A DNA stretch of 64,000 nucleotides from Myxococcus landrumus (GCF_017301635.1 NZ_CP071091.1:9850501-9914500); one strand, 5' to 3'; counted from the first letter of the stretch, positions 7,833 through 17,112 are shown. The notes: a model not told the origin generated them from the sequence alone. Program-made: numbers and translations.

Positions 7833-10685
7833 ATGCGGATGCAGAGCAGGAGGAGGATGTCAGGCCTTGTCGCGATGGCCTTGTCGGGGCTGGCTGTCGC
7901 CGATGTGGTGATTCTCAACCCCGGGGAGCTCAAGGGCCAGGTCTCCTTGGGCCCGGTGTCGATTCAAGAGTTTCATCTGCGCGCCACGTCGTCGGGTGGC
8001 CTCACGGCGTCCAAGACCTTCACGGCGAGCCCCTACTCCCTGACGGTGGAGAGCGGCCACGCCTATCAAGGTCACCTCAGGGCCTCGTTCGTCAGTCCAT
8101 CGGGCGGGCAGTCCTTCCTGGAGGTCGCTCGGAAGAACTTCGTGTCGGTCGACAACCAGGTCGGGCCGACCACGATGAACTTCAACTACCCCAACACCCG
8201 CCTCATCCCGTTCTCGCTCGGGGTGGTGGGGGGAACACTCGCCCGATACGACCTCTTCGCGGCGGTGAGTGGCTCGACGGAAGACCATGCGTCGGGAACC
8301 TATCGGTCGCTCACGGGGACCCAGCCGGCGTCCGCCTCGGATTCGCTCGCCATGATTCCCTCGAGCCAGGTCTCGGTGACGGGCCGGGTGTCCGTGACCA
8401 CGCTCTCGGGCATCGAAGTGCAGCGCGAGCTCCAGGCGCGGACGTTCGACATGCTCCAGGGGACGAGCAGCCTCTCCTGGACCATTGACCTCTCCGACAC
8501 GGGGCACGTCGCGGGCACCATCGCCGTCCCGCCGGGAGTCACCGTCCTCTACCACCAGCTCTACGTCAAAGGCGTCCAGGGCACGGGGACGGCGGGCATC
8601 GACGCCGTCCGGCAGGTTTCCGCCGGGGCCTCCTATGACCTGGAGCTGCCGCCGGGGCCGTATGACATCTATCTGCGCACGCAGTTCTCGGCGGGCCCCC
8701 AGTACTCGGACACGAAGTCGTATCGGGTCACCGTCACGACGGGCGCGACGACGCCCCTGAACTTCACCGACCCGATGGGCACCGCGCGGATTCCGCTGCT
8801 CGTCGGCGGCTTCCTGTCCAACGCGGATGTCACTTCGGCGGAGGTTCTTCTCATGCGCGAGGACCCGCCGCCGGGCCTCGCCACGCAGGCGCATTCCGAC
8901 GTCCTGGTGAACGGGCGGCTCGACCTCCTGGTTCCCTCGGGGAGCTGGAGGCAGCGCGTCCTCTCCCTGTACTTCCACGACGTGTCCAACCCAGCGGTCG
9001 AGCACACCTCGGTCGTGAGTCGCCATTCCCTGGGCAACATCTCGCCCCTGGTTCCGGTGGCGGGAGGCTCGACGGTGAGCTTCAGCCCTCAGCCGGTGAC
9101 GCTGGTCCGGACCACCCTCTACTTCGACGTGCAGGAGGCGAGCCCGGGTGCCCCGGAGACGCTGCTCAGCTACCCGTCCGCGACGCTGCGCCGGACCAGC
9201 TTCGATGCGAACAGCGGAGGAGGGTGGGACGTGAGCACCACGGCCTCCAGCTCCGCGACCGACAAGAGTGTGGTCTCCGTGAAGCTCATCGCCGAGCCCG
9301 GCACGCATTCCCTCAATGCGGTCGCCCTGGTCAACGGGGGCTACACGCAGTTCCCCAGCCAGAGCCTCACCATCGCGGAGCCGACACCGACGCCGGCCGG
9401 CACGAACGTGTCGATAACGCCTGTCGACAAGCAGGACCTCAAGGTGGACATCACGTTCCCCGGGGTGTCGGCCGGAGGAATCACCACGGTGGTCGAGTCG
9501 CCGCTGGGGCCCGAGGTTCCCCAAGGGCTCAAGTCGTTCTGCGCGGATGGGGCGAGCGCGGAGGGGCTCGAGTGCAGCCCGGTGTTCTATGACATCGCGA
9601 CCACCGCGCAGTTCACCGAGGCGACGGTGTGCGTCCGCAGGAAGTTCCAGGGGACCAACGCGCTGTCGCAGTTCCTGCGGCTCTACCACTTCAACAAGGA
9701 TGCGCTTCCCTCGGGCCAGTGGGAGGAGTTGCCCCCGCCTCCGGGGATGGTGGAGCCGGCGTTCGATTGCAGCGCCGACCCGGCGACGTGCGGCTGTGAT
9801 TCCGTGGAGAGCTGCGGCTTTGACTACACCGTGGACCCGCCGGTGAGCGTGATGTTGATTTGCGGCGTCACGAGCAGCTTCTCGCCCTTCGCCGTGTTCG
9901 AGAAGGGGGTGACGTTCACGAACAAGGTGGGTGGGGTGGAGTACCAGGGGCCGACGGGACCGCCGTCACCTCGGACGTGGACGGCGCCGAAGGCGGGGGC
10001 ATACCGAATCACGGCCACGGGGGCGAGTGGTGCGAGTTCGGCGGCGGGCCTCGCGGGGGGATGCGGGGCGCGGGTGGGCGGCGTGTTCAACCTCCAGGCG
10101 AACGACACGTTGGTGCTTCGCGTGGGCCAGAAGGGGACGGCGACGACCTACAACGCGGGAGGCGGCGGTGGCTCCTTCGTGGCCTTGAATGGCAATCCGC
10201 TGCTCGTCGCGGGTGGGGGCGGTGGTGTGCGCACGGGGGCGCTGGTTCCGGGGCGACACGGCAACACGGGCACGGCGGGCACGGCGGGCTCGACGAACAC
10301 CAAGTACCTGTCGGCGTTCGTCGCGGGTGGGACGGCGGGCCAGGGAGGGACTCGGGCCACGACCTACGGCTCGGGCGGCGGGGGCTGGTTTGGCAACGGC
10401 GCCTCCGACGGGACCTTTGGTGAAGGTGGCTTCTCCTTCCTGGCGGGAAGCCAGGGTGGGGCCGGCAAGGCGTGCGGTGGCCTGGCGCATGGAGGCTATG
10501 GCGGTGGTGGCGCGGGCAACGGCTGCTATGGCGCGGGCGGCGGCGGTGGCTACTCAGGCGGTGGCGGTGGCCTCGTGGGTGGAGGCGGTGGCTCGTGGAA
10601 CACGGGCAGCCAGCCCGTGGCGGTCGGTGGCTCGTGCACGCCCCATGGCCACGGGGAAATCACCATCGAGTTCGCCCACCCGTAG
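7833..10685 (+). CDS. Large secreted protein with C-terminal glycine-rich domain
   Basis: A 950-residue exported protein (signal peptide ending near AVA at about residue 23) starting at ATG 7833 behind GAGGGGG. Residues about 30-620 are beta-rich with repeated carboxypeptidase-regulatory/Ig-like modules and no recognisable catalytic residues. A short Cys-rich stretch follows (about 575-690). From about residue 700 to the end lies a glycine-rich domain (ARVGGVFNLQANDTLVLRVGQKG, then many GGGG runs) resembling the Gly_rich family also found in ALK/LTK receptors. Such domains act in adhesion or ligand binding, so a cell-surface or matrix adhesin is a reasonable inference. It is a single-gene unit ended by a hairpin at 10705. 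Confidence 0.75.
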   Translation: MRMQSRRRMSGLVAMALSGLAVADVVILNPGELKGQVSLGPVSIQEFHLRATSSGGLTASKTFTASPYSLTVESGHAYQGHLRASFVSPSGGQSFLEVARKNFVSVDNQVGPTTMNFNYPNTRLIPFSLGVVGGTLARYDLFAAVSGSTEDHASGTYRSLTGTQPASASDSLAMIPSSQVSVTGRVSVTTLSGIEVQRELQARTFDMLQGTSSLSWTIDLSDTGHVAGTIAVPPGVTVLYHQLYVKGVQGTGTAGIDAVRQVSAGASYDLELPPGPYDIYLRTQFSAGPQYSDTKSYRVTVTTGATTPLNFTDPMGTARIPLLVGGFLSNADVTSAEVLLMREDPPPGLATQAHSDVLVNGRLDLLVPSGSWRQRVLSLYFHDVSNPAVEHTSVVSRHSLGNISPLVPVAGGSTVSFSPQPVTLVRTTLYFDVQEASPGAPETLLSYPSATLRRTSFDANSGGGWDVSTTASSSATDKSVVSVKLIAEPGTHSLNAVALVNGGYTQFPSQSLTIAEPTPTPAGTNVSITPVDKQDLKVDITFPGVSAGGITTVVESPLGPEVPQGLKSFCADGASAEGLECSPVFYDIATTAQFTEATVCVRRKFQGTNALSQFLRLYHFNKDALPSGQWEELPPPPGMVEPAFDCSADPATCGCDSVESCGFDYTVDPPVSVMLICGVTSSFSPFAVFEKGVTFTNKVGGVEYQGPTGPPSPRTWTAPKAGAYRITATGASGASSAAGLAGGCGARVGGVFNLQANDTLVLRVGQKGTATTYNAGGGGGSFVALNGNPLLVAGGGGGVRTGALVPGRHGNTGTAGTAGSTNTKYLSAFVAGGTAGQGGTRATTYGSGGGGWFGNGASDGTFGEGGFSFLAGSQGGAGKACGGLAHGGYGGGGAGNGCYGAGGGGGYSGGGGGLVGGGGGSWNTGSQPVAVGGSCTPHGHGEITIEFAHP

Positions 10686-10704
10686 GGCTTTCCCGTCGGA
10701 CCAT

Positions 10705-10734
10705 CCCTGGCAAGATTCTCCAAGTCTTCCAGGG
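10705..10734 (+). terminator. Hairpin after the glycine-rich protein gene
   Basis: Arms CCCTGG-AAGA (10705-10715, one bulged C) and TCTTCCAGGG (10725-10734) follow the stop by about 20 bp and sit just before the AraC gene. Confidence 0.5.
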
Positions 10735-10756
10735 TCAATCCTGCTAGCCAGCGGGG

Positions 10757-11599
10757 ATGCGAACCACCGTCCTGCACCGTTCGCGCTCCCTGACCGTCCT
10801 GGACTACCGGTGCGACGCGAAGCCGGGGGAGAGGGCGGTCGAGGAGCAGCACGCGGCCTTCTCGGTGTCGTATGTCCGGCGGGGGAGCTTCGGCTACCAC
10901 AGCCGAGGGCATGCCCATGAGCTCGTCGCCGGTGCGACGCTCGTGGGCCATCCCGGAGACACCTTCCGCTGCACGCACGAGCATCACCTCGCGGGGGATG
11001 AGTGCCTGTCGTTCCAGCTCTCCGACGCGCTCGTGGAGGAGCTTGGCGCTTCTCGCGAGGTGTGGCGCCTGGGCGCGTTGCCGCCGGGGCCTTCCTTGAT
11101 GATGCTCGGTGAGCTCGCGCAGCAGACCGCCGAGGGGCGGACGCATCTGGGCCTGGACGAGGTCGCGCTCGTGTTCGCGGCCCGCTTCGTGGGAACGGTC
11201 TCCGGGACGCGTGGGTCGTCGCCACGCATGCACGCGAAGAACCGCCGGCGTGCGGTCGAGGCCGCGCTCCTCCTGGAGGAGCAGGCGGACGAACCGCTGA
11301 CGCTGGAGGGCGTGGCGGCGGAGCTCGACTTGAGCCCGTTCCACTTCCTGCGCATCTTCCGCGAAGTGTTGGGCGTCACGCCCCATCAGTACCTGGTGCG
11401 CCTGCGCCTGCGTCAGGCCGCGCGCCTGCTCGCGACGGATGTGCCCATCGCGCGCATCGCCTTCGACGTGGGCTTCGGAGACCTCTCGAACTTCGTGCGC
11501 ACGTTTCGTCGCGCGGCGGGGGTGTCGCCGAGCGCGTTCCGGAAGGCGTCGCGCGGAGACCGCAAGATTCTCCAAGAGAAGATGCGGAGCAGCTCCTAA
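10757..11599 (+). CDS. AraC-family transcriptional regulator
   Basis: A 280-residue regulator. The N-terminal 150 residues are a cupin-like sensor (HGHAHELVAGATLVGHPGD region rich in His). The C-terminal 100 residues contain the two AraC helix-turn-helix motifs: TLEGVAAELDLSPFHFLRIF and IARIAFDVGFGDLSNFVRTF, followed by the typical GVSPSAFRK end. ATG 10757 is preceded by AGCGGGG. The gene directly upstream of, and co-oriented with, the SRPBCC gene (87 bp gap) may be its regulator. The ligand is unknown. Confidence 0.9.
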   Translation: MRTTVLHRSRSLTVLDYRCDAKPGERAVEEQHAAFSVSYVRRGSFGYHSRGHAHELVAGATLVGHPGDTFRCTHEHHLAGDECLSFQLSDALVEELGASREVWRLGALPPGPSLMMLGELAQQTAEGRTHLGLDEVALVFAARFVGTVSGTRGSSPRMHAKNRRRAVEAALLLEEQADEPLTLEGVAAELDLSPFHFLRIFREVLGVTPHQYLVRLRLRQAARLLATDVPIARIAFDVGFGDLSNFVRTFRRAAGVSPSAFRKASRGDRKILQEKMRSSS

Positions 11600-11685
11600 G
11601 GAAGGTGGTCACGGCGAGCCCGCGAGCGTGGGCGGCCGGCTGTCCCTGTATTGCCGCAGGGCCCCACTTCACAGGAGCACACCAC

Positions 11686-12084
11686 ATGGCTTCCCTCCGC
11701 AAGGACATCACGACGCGCGCCACCCCCGAGAAAGTGTGGGACGCCATCCGGGACATTGGAGCCCTCCACACCCGGCTGGTTCCCGGGTTCGTGGTCGACA
11801 CGCGACTTGAGCCGGGCGCCCGCGTGGTCACCTTCTCCAACGGCATGGTGGTTCGTGAGCCCATCGTCTCGGTCAGCGACGAGGAGCGGCGGCTCGTGTG
11901 GGGCGCGGAAGGCGGGTCGATGACCCACTACAACGGCGCGGTCCAGGTCTTCGCGGAGGGCGCGGGGAGCCGAGTCGTCTGGACCGCCGACTTCCTGCCT
12001 CACGAGGCCCGCACGTTCATGGCCCCGATGTTGGAGGCGGGCATGGCCGCGATGCAGAAGGCGCTCGACGGCATCGCGGGCTGA
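11686..12084 (+). CDS. SRPBCC (START/polyketide-cyclase-like) protein
   Basis: A 132-residue protein starting at ATG 11686 behind AGGAG; the longer frame lacks a ribosome site. It opens with SLRKDITTRATPEKVWDAIRDI, the standard beginning of polyketide cyclase/dehydrase-type SRPBCC proteins, continues with alternating strands around a predicted hydrophobic cavity, and ends with the long C-terminal helix (MLEAGMAAMQKAL). These proteins bind small hydrophobic ligands; the ligand cannot be told. It is probably co-transcribed with or controlled by the AraC regulator upstream, and ends at a strong convergent terminator. Confidence 0.85.
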   Translation: MASLRKDITTRATPEKVWDAIRDIGALHTRLVPGFVVDTRLEPGARVVTFSNGMVVREPIVSVSDEERRLVWGAEGGSMTHYNGAVQVFAEGAGSRVVWTADFLPHEARTFMAPMLEAGMAAMQKALDGIAG

Positions 12085-12094
12085 ATGAAGCGAA

Positions 12095-12121
12095 GGCCCA
12101 CGGATGGAATGTCCGTGGGCC
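12095..12121. terminator. Perfect 10-bp hairpin between convergent genes
   Basis: GGCCCACGGA / TCCGTGGGCC arms around a 7-base loop lie between the stop of the SRPBCC gene and the stop of the leftward metalloprotease gene, and so serve both directions. Confidence 0.8.
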
Positions 12122-12138
12122 CTCTCCGGGACGAAGCC

Positions 12139-13761
12139 TCAGGGCTTGCCGAGGCTCGTCCAGGTGTTGGTCGCGGGGTTGTAGCGCTCGATGGTGTCGT
12201 CATTGTTCAGCGCGAGCAGGTAGCCGTTCGAGCTGAAGATCTTGGCCGCGGGGCCGTGGATGGAGTTCCACACCGTGCCGTTGTACTTCATGATGAACGA
12301 GCCATCCGGGCGCAGGCCGTAGACGTCGCTGCCCACCGCGACGAAGCTCCTGCCAGAGCCGCCGATGGTGGTCCACGTCGAGCCGCCGTCATGGCGCTGG
12401 ATGGCGTCCTTGGTGTTGGTGAGCCGGTACATGCTGGTGCCACCGCCGATGAGCTCGCTCGCGCCGCCGCCGACGACGGACCAGGATGCGCCCGAGCCGC
12501 TCCAGCGCGCGGTGTAGTCATCCTGCCAGGAGCCAATGCCATACACGGCGGAGGTGGTCGCGGCGAAGCGGGAACCGGGGCCGCCGATGGTGGTCCACAC
12601 GTTCGTGGCCGCGTTGTACCGGACGACGTTGCCGGAGGTCGGGTCGGTGCCGCAGAGAGTCCCCGCGCACGGGAAGATCTGCCCGGTGGGACCGCCGATG
12701 GTCGTCCAGCTGGCGCCCAGGAACTTCACCGGCGGGCCGCGGCCCGGAACCTGTCCATAGAGCGTGTCACCCACGGCGACGAAGGCCTGGCCCGGGCCGC
12801 CCACCACCGTCCAGCCGAGCGCATCGCGCCGGTAGATGTCCCCGGTGGAGCGCTTGCGCGCGAACACGGTGCCGCTGGCGGTGCTGAGCACCTGGGTGGG
12901 CGCCTCATAGAGTGACTGGCTGCCTTCGACGTCCCACTGCGCGATGAAGTTCAGCTTGCGCGCGGGGTCGAGCCACCCCGGCTGGGAGGGGTAGTGCATG
13001 GCGCCGCGCCCGTCGTAGCAGGTGAGCGGACGGTACGTGCCGGTGGTCACCATGCCGCAGCCCGCGGCGGTGTCGTGCTCGTGCACGAAGCCCAGGGCGT
13101 GGCCGAACTCGTGCGTGAGCACCGCGATGAGCTCGGCGTCGGTCCACGTGGAGGTGGGCCCGAGCTCCAGGAAGCGCGTGGGGCGCGAGAAGGTCGGGAA
13201 GCCCATGCCGGCGGAGAGGCCGGTGAAGCTGAAGTTGCGCTCGACGTTGTACTTGACGGTGTTGTTGCTGCGGTTGCAGGTGGCGGAGTCCTGCGCCACG
13301 ACATGCACGAAGCGCACGTTGGCGGCGGCCTCCCAGCCGGAGGCCGCGCGGTGCATGAACTCGACCAGGCGGTTGTAGTCCGCGCCGAAGTCGCCGGGGC
13401 GGATGCAGTAGGTGATGTTCCAGCGGTCCGTGCGGTTCCACGCGGACTCGACGCCACCCGGGCGCCACACGGAGAGCGCGCCGGGGTTCCCGGTGAAGCT
13501 CTCCCAGTACTCGCGGATGGAGGCGAGGTCCAGCATGCGCATGTCACCCTCGACCAGGAAGTGTCCTTCCGGCGTGGGGACGACGTGCTTCGCGCGCCAC
13601 TCCTCGAAGGCGGCCGCGCTGCTCTCCGGGGTGGTGGTGAGGTCATCCTGGCTGGCTTCAGGGGCCTCGGGGCCGCAGCCTCCCAGCAGCAATCCCAGTG
13701 AAGCCAGGCCAATCGCTGGCAGCCGCCAGCCGTACCGCGGAGTGTGAGTCCTGCTCGTCAT
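12139..13761 (-). CDS. Metzincin metalloprotease lipoprotein with tectonin-like propeller repeats
   Basis: The start is ATG 13761 behind AGGGGG; the frame opens about 950 bp earlier but that part is antisense to an AraC gene. The 540-residue product has a lipoprotein signal (LGGC, Cys29). The zinc motif HEFGHALGFVH (His217, Glu218, His221, His227) is a full metzincin signature, so an extracellular zinc endopeptidase is expected. From about residue 310 there are roughly six repeats of about 40 residues with WTTIGGPG-type strands followed by AVYG/LYG, resembling tectonin or kelch-like propeller blades, probably for substrate or glycan binding. A methionine turn follows the zinc site (GAMHYPSQPGW). 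It is a single-gene unit. Confidence 0.88.
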   Translation of the reverse strand: MTSRTHTPRYGWRLPAIGLASLGLLLGGCGPEAPEASQDDLTTTPESSAAAFEEWRAKHVVPTPEGHFLVEGDMRMLDLASIREYWESFTGNPGALSVWRPGGVESAWNRTDRWNITYCIRPGDFGADYNRLVEFMHRAASGWEAAANVRFVHVVAQDSATCNRSNNTVKYNVERNFSFTGLSAGMGFPTFSRPTRFLELGPTSTWTDAELIAVLTHEFGHALGFVHEHDTAAGCGMVTTGTYRPLTCYDGRGAMHYPSQPGWLDPARKLNFIAQWDVEGSQSLYEAPTQVLSTASGTVFARKRSTGDIYRRDALGWTVVGGPGQAFVAVGDTLYGQVPGRGPPVKFLGASWTTIGGPTGQIFPCAGTLCGTDPTSGNVVRYNAATNVWTTIGGPGSRFAATTSAVYGIGSWQDDYTARWSGSGASWSVVGGGASELIGGGTSMYRLTNTKDAIQRHDGGSTWTTIGGSGRSFVAVGSDVYGLRPDGSFIMKYNGTVWNSIHGPAAKIFSSNGYLLALNNDDTIERYNPATNTWTSLGKP

Positions 13762-13956
13762 ATGCGTTCCCCCTGCGCAGCGAGGCCATGCCTCGGCGCC
13801 CGTGCTGTGATGTCGTTTCGTCTCAATTCGGACGACGACTTCAAAACGGGGTTGGCGCGAAACCTTCTCTAGATGACAGCGACATCCGCTTGCAGATGAA
13901 GTCCAGACGCGGAAGGATTCTTGGAGCATCAACATCACGCCACCCGAGGAAGCCCA

Positions 13957-14697
13957 TTGAGCACGCAGGAAAGGCTGAAGGGGACGGTGTTCGCGTCGGG
14001 GACACGGACGCTCTATGTCGGTCCGCTGGTGGCCACGGAGCGGCACTCTCACCACGCGGCCCAGATGGTCATCGCGCCGGAAGGGGTGGACCTCGAGGAT
14101 GGCGCCCACCAGCGTCTTCGCGTCCGCGCGGCGGTCATTCCCCCGCACATGCCCCATGGACATGGTGCGTGCGAGCATGGGGCGCTCTTGTTCCTGGATG
14201 GGGACGACCTGTCGAGCCGCGCGCTCGCTCGAAGTGCCGATCCTCGGTGCGAGACGTGGGAGCGCCGCTCGGTCGACGTGGAGGTTCCTCGAAGCCCGAC
14301 GCCGGCGCAGGCGCAGGCCCTCATCGTGTCTGTCCTCTCCGCCCTCGACCTCTGTCAGCCCCCGGGGCCGCGACATCCGGCGACGCGGAGGATGGGGGCC
14401 GCGCTCGACAGCTCGGAGCCTGTCGACCTCGCGAGCCTCGCTCTCGAAGCGGGGCTCTCTCCCCGGCAGATGCGCCACGCGTTCGCGCGGGACTTCGGGC
14501 TCCCGATGCGTGCGTATGTGAGGTGGAGGCGACTGCGCCGCGCCATCGCCGCGGTGGAGGAGGGGGCGAGCCTGAGCGCCGCCGCTGTCTCTGCCGGGTT
14601 CGCGGACAGCGCCCACCTGACCCGCGTCTTCCGCGAGCAGTTCGGCATGACGCCCTCTCAGGGGCTCAGCTCGGTCTCGTGGCGGACGCTCGACTGA
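13957..14697 (+). CDS. AraC-family transcriptional regulator
   Basis: A 246-residue regulator. TTG 13957 is preferred because GAGGA lies 6-7 bases upstream; another TTG at 13921 lacks one. The N-terminal part is a His-rich cupin (ERHSHHAAQMVIAPEG, PPHMPHGHG) and the C-terminal part has AraC helix-turn-helix motifs (DLASLALEAGLSPRQMRHAF and SLSAAAVSAGFADSAHLTRVF) with the ending FGMTPSQ. It is transcribed divergently from the metalloprotease (195-bp gap) and overlaps the convergent DinB gene by 32 bp. Its target may be the metalloprotease or the DinB gene; the sequence does not decide. Confidence 0.88.
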   Translation: MSTQERLKGTVFASGTRTLYVGPLVATERHSHHAAQMVIAPEGVDLEDGAHQRLRVRAAVIPPHMPHGHGACEHGALLFLDGDDLSSRALARSADPRCETWERRSVDVEVPRSPTPAQAQALIVSVLSALDLCQPPGPRHPATRRMGAALDSSEPVDLASLALEAGLSPRQMRHAFARDFGLPMRAYVRWRRLRRAIAAVEEGASLSAAAVSAGFADSAHLTRVFREQFGMTPSQGLSSVSWRTLD

Positions 14698-15208
14698 CGA
14701 GGAACTCGGGGACGCCATCCCTCCGGCGCGGCATCCCGGTCTGGAACATGACGGCGTCCACGTTTCCCCGATGATGGGTCGTGTGGACGACGACGTGGAG
14801 GAGCATCGCCGCGGCGGTCATCGTCACGACCTTCCCATCGGTGAAGCGCACGTCGCGAGGCCGCTCGAGTTCCTCCGGCCGGAGTGACGCCGTGGTCTCC
14901 ACATACCAGCGGTCCATGAGCTCGAACTCGAGGTCCAGCTCCTGGAAGGAGGGGATGACCGCCCGCTGGGGGGCCGCGAAGCCGTGCGAGACGCCTTGCA
15001 GATGGGCCTGGAAGACGCATCTGACGACGTGGATGTGGTCGAGGGCCCGGAGAATCAGGTCCGCGCCCGGCTGCGACTCGAAGGCGTCCACGGAGCGAAG
15101 GGCGGAGAAGAGCTGCCGGTTGGCCCACGCGGAGTGGGTGACGAGCAATTCGAGAGGCGTTGAAGAGAGGGACACAGCCGAGGACTCCGTCGAGGCGTGA
15201 AGGTTCAT
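14666..15208 (-). CDS. DinB-family metal-binding four-helix protein
   Basis: A 180-residue protein of the DinB/YfiT-like superfamily: helical throughout, with LVTHSAWANRQLFSAL near the N-terminus, HIHVVRCVFQAH in helix two, and the characteristic HVVVHTTHHRGNVDAVMFQTG motif late in the chain, which supplies metal-ligand histidines. Family members are often thiol-dependent transferases or are stress-induced; no specific reaction can be assigned. Its 3' end overlaps the AraC gene by 32 bp in convergent orientation, so mutual transcriptional interference is possible. Confidence 0.88.
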   Translation of the reverse strand: MNLHASTESSAVSLSSTPLELLVTHSAWANRQLFSALRSVDAFESQPGADLILRALDHIHVVRCVFQAHLQGVSHGFAAPQRAVIPSFQELDLEFELMDRWYVETTASLRPEELERPRDVRFTDGKVVTMTAAAMLLHVVVHTTHHRGNVDAVMFQTGMPRRRDGVPEFLVSRASATRPS

Positions 15209-15421
15209 GCCCCGGAAGATAGGGAGCGCTCGGATGGGGCGCTTGAACGCAACGGCGGACCCGAGGCCTTGTGGTGGAGAGACCTCTGGCCGTGATGCCG
15301 AGAGATGTCGAGTCCCTGGAGTTCATCAGGGGCATCGCCTGCGTGAGGCACGAAGGCTGGGCCGCCGCGGTTTCGGGCGGCCCCTTGACGACGGGAGGCC
15401 AAGACCTCGCTGTGTCGCGGC

Positions 15422-15970
15422 TCAGCGCGCCTGGGAGATGCGGTTCTTGCTGCCGGTGTTGCTGATGCGCGGCTTCTTGCCCTTCTCCGCGCCGTACTTC
15501 CAGGTGACGCTGTTGCCACTGCCGGTCGTCTCGATGCGGCGGACGGTGTGGGCCGTGACGGTGTTGTTGCTCCCTGTCACCTCGATGGCTTCGCAGGCCC
15601 CCATCAGGGTGACCTTGTTGCTGGAGCCGACGATCTCCACCGTGCCCCCGTCATCACAGTCGTGCGTCACGGTGCGGCCGGAGTCCACCAGCTCGAGCGA
15701 ACCGCCGCGCCGCGACGTCGTGTCCGACTCGTCGCGGTCATCGTCGTGTGCCGCTGAGCCGTCGGCTTCGATGTCGACGCCTCCGCCCGTGCGGACCCGC
15801 GCCGTTCCGCCGCGTGTCTCGATGGTGGCGCCCGGCGCCTTCACCCTGACGCTGCCGTCCTTGCCGACCTGGACCGAAGCGGCCTCGTCGTCATCCTGGG
15901 CGCTGGCCGTCATCGACCCCAGGACACACGCGATGACGACGAAGGCCTTCGACTTGAATGAGTTGCGCAT
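15422..15970 (-). CDS. Secreted DUF3060 protein
   Basis: The start is ATG 15970 (RNSFKSKAFVVIACVLG) because AAGGAG precedes it at normal spacing. The 182-residue product has a signal peptide cleaved near ASA. The mature part begins with an acidic segment and ends in short repeated strands of the form VEIVGSSNKVTL, IEVTGSNNTVTA, IETTGSGNSVTW, the hallmark of DUF3060, which folds as a short beta-solenoid. A disulfide between the Cys in HDCDDGG and the Cys in MGACE is plausible. Function is unknown; it is a single gene. Confidence 0.85.
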   Translation of the reverse strand: MRNSFKSKAFVVIACVLGSMTASAQDDDEAASVQVGKDGSVRVKAPGATIETRGGTARVRTGGGVDIEADGSAAHDDDRDESDTTSRRGGSLELVDSGRTVTHDCDDGGTVEIVGSSNKVTLMGACEAIEVTGSNNTVTAHTVRRIETTGSGNSVTWKYGAEKGKKPRISNTGSKNRISQAR

Positions 15971-16156
15971 TGCAGAGGGCTCCTTGAGTGGCTGGACGTG
16001 CAATGTACGCAACGACAGTGCGGAGATTCAAAGCTCACGCGACATATCGCGCGAGGCCACCGGCAATGCTACGGCCTCGGAGGACCCTGCTGCGGGGCCC
16101 GTGGACGCAGGGTGCGTTGACAAGCCCCGGTCTTCCTCAAGGGAGGATGCGCATCC

Positions 16157-16975
16157 TCACGAGCCTGTCGCCGGGAGCGGCGCCTGCTCCGGCTCCCCCG
16201 GTTGGAGCAGGTGGATGCGCGTGCCCGCCGTGCCCACCGCGAGACCCGGCTTGAGGACCTGCTGGGTGTCGTAGTGCCCGCCGTTCTGTCGCCGGAACGG
16301 AATGGGGGCATCCGTGAACAAGCCCTCCAGGCGCGCCTTGTAGTCCGCCGCCACGGCCGGCCATTGCTCGGGCGTGAGCCGGTCGGACATGTAGAGGCTG
16401 AAGGGCGGGAGCGCCTCCATCCCGGGGTAGTAGATGATGCCGTGCTGGATGGGGAAGAGCAGGTCGTCGAGCGCCCCGTTGACGCCGCGGTCGGTGTAGT
16501 GCGGCGGTCGGCCCCCGATGGTGACGGAGAGCATGGCCCGCCGCCCCGTGAGCGTGCCTTCTCCGTAGCGGTCTCCCCACCGCTCGCCGCCGTGGGCGCC
16601 CACGCCGTAGGCGAACCCGTAGGCGAAGACCCGGTCGACCCAGCCCTTCAGGATGGCCGGCATCGAGAACCACCACATCGGGAACTGGAAGATGACGGCC
16701 TGGGCCCAGAGCAACTTCTCCTGCTCGGCCACGACGTCCGCGCTCTGCGTGCCCCCCGCGAAGGCGTGCTTGGAGGCTCGGGCGTAGGCCAGCCGCTCCC
16801 CCTCGGGATGCTTCAGGAAGTCGCCCGCGTCGGCCGTGGCCTTCCAGTTCATCGCGTACAGGTCCGAGACACGAACCTCATGCCCGAGCGAGGTGAGGTG
16901 GCTCACCGCCAGGTCTTTCAGCGCGCCATTGAGCGAGCGGGGCTCGGGGTGGGCGTAGACAATCAGGACGTTCAT
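16157..16975 (-). CDS. NAD(P)H:quinone oxidoreductase, flavodoxin fold (NQO1/MdaB type)
   Basis: The start is ATG 16975 (MNVLIVYAHPEPRSLNGAL). The 272-residue enzyme has the flavodoxin-like FMN/FAD-binding beginning VYAHPEPRS and the family motif VIFQFPMWWFSMPAILKGWVDRV, followed by FAYGFAYG. It should reduce quinones by two electrons using NAD(P)H in the cytosol, protecting against electrophile and quinone stress. It is divergent from an HxlR regulator, an arrangement well known for quinone-sensing pairs, and the 146-bp intergenic region carries a directly repeated 12-mer. It is slightly longer at the C-terminus than many relatives. Confidence 0.9.
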   Translation of the reverse strand: MNVLIVYAHPEPRSLNGALKDLAVSHLTSLGHEVRVSDLYAMNWKATADAGDFLKHPEGERLAYARASKHAFAGGTQSADVVAEQEKLLWAQAVIFQFPMWWFSMPAILKGWVDRVFAYGFAYGVGAHGGERWGDRYGEGTLTGRRAMLSVTIGGRPPHYTDRGVNGALDDLLFPIQHGIIYYPGMEALPPFSLYMSDRLTPEQWPAVAADYKARLEGLFTDAPIPFRRQNGGHYDTQQVLKPGLAVGTAGTRIHLLQPGEPEQAPLPATGS

Positions 16976-17081
16976 GGGACGTTCACCTTGGACACGTGCG
17001 CGGCCACGTTGGAACTCCGGCCTTGGCCCCGGTTGCCGTGTCTGCATGGCGTAGACCTACGATTCAGGTTATTTCTTCGCA

Positions 17082-17112
17082 AGTACGCACAAATTTGGTC
17101 AGTACGCACAAA
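17082..17112. promoter_or_regulatory. Two direct copies of AGTACGCACAAA: candidate HxlR operator
   Basis: The exact 12-mer occurs at 17082-17093 and 17101-17112, starts 19 bp apart (about two helical turns), just upstream of the hxlR-type start and inside the quinone reductase promoter region. It is placed to control both genes. Confidence 0.65.

Noticed and set aside
10710..11580. Exact 15-base repeat GCAAGATTCTCCAAG near 10710 and again near 11565
   Set aside because: About the number expected by chance in 64 kb; no structural or positional meaning seen.
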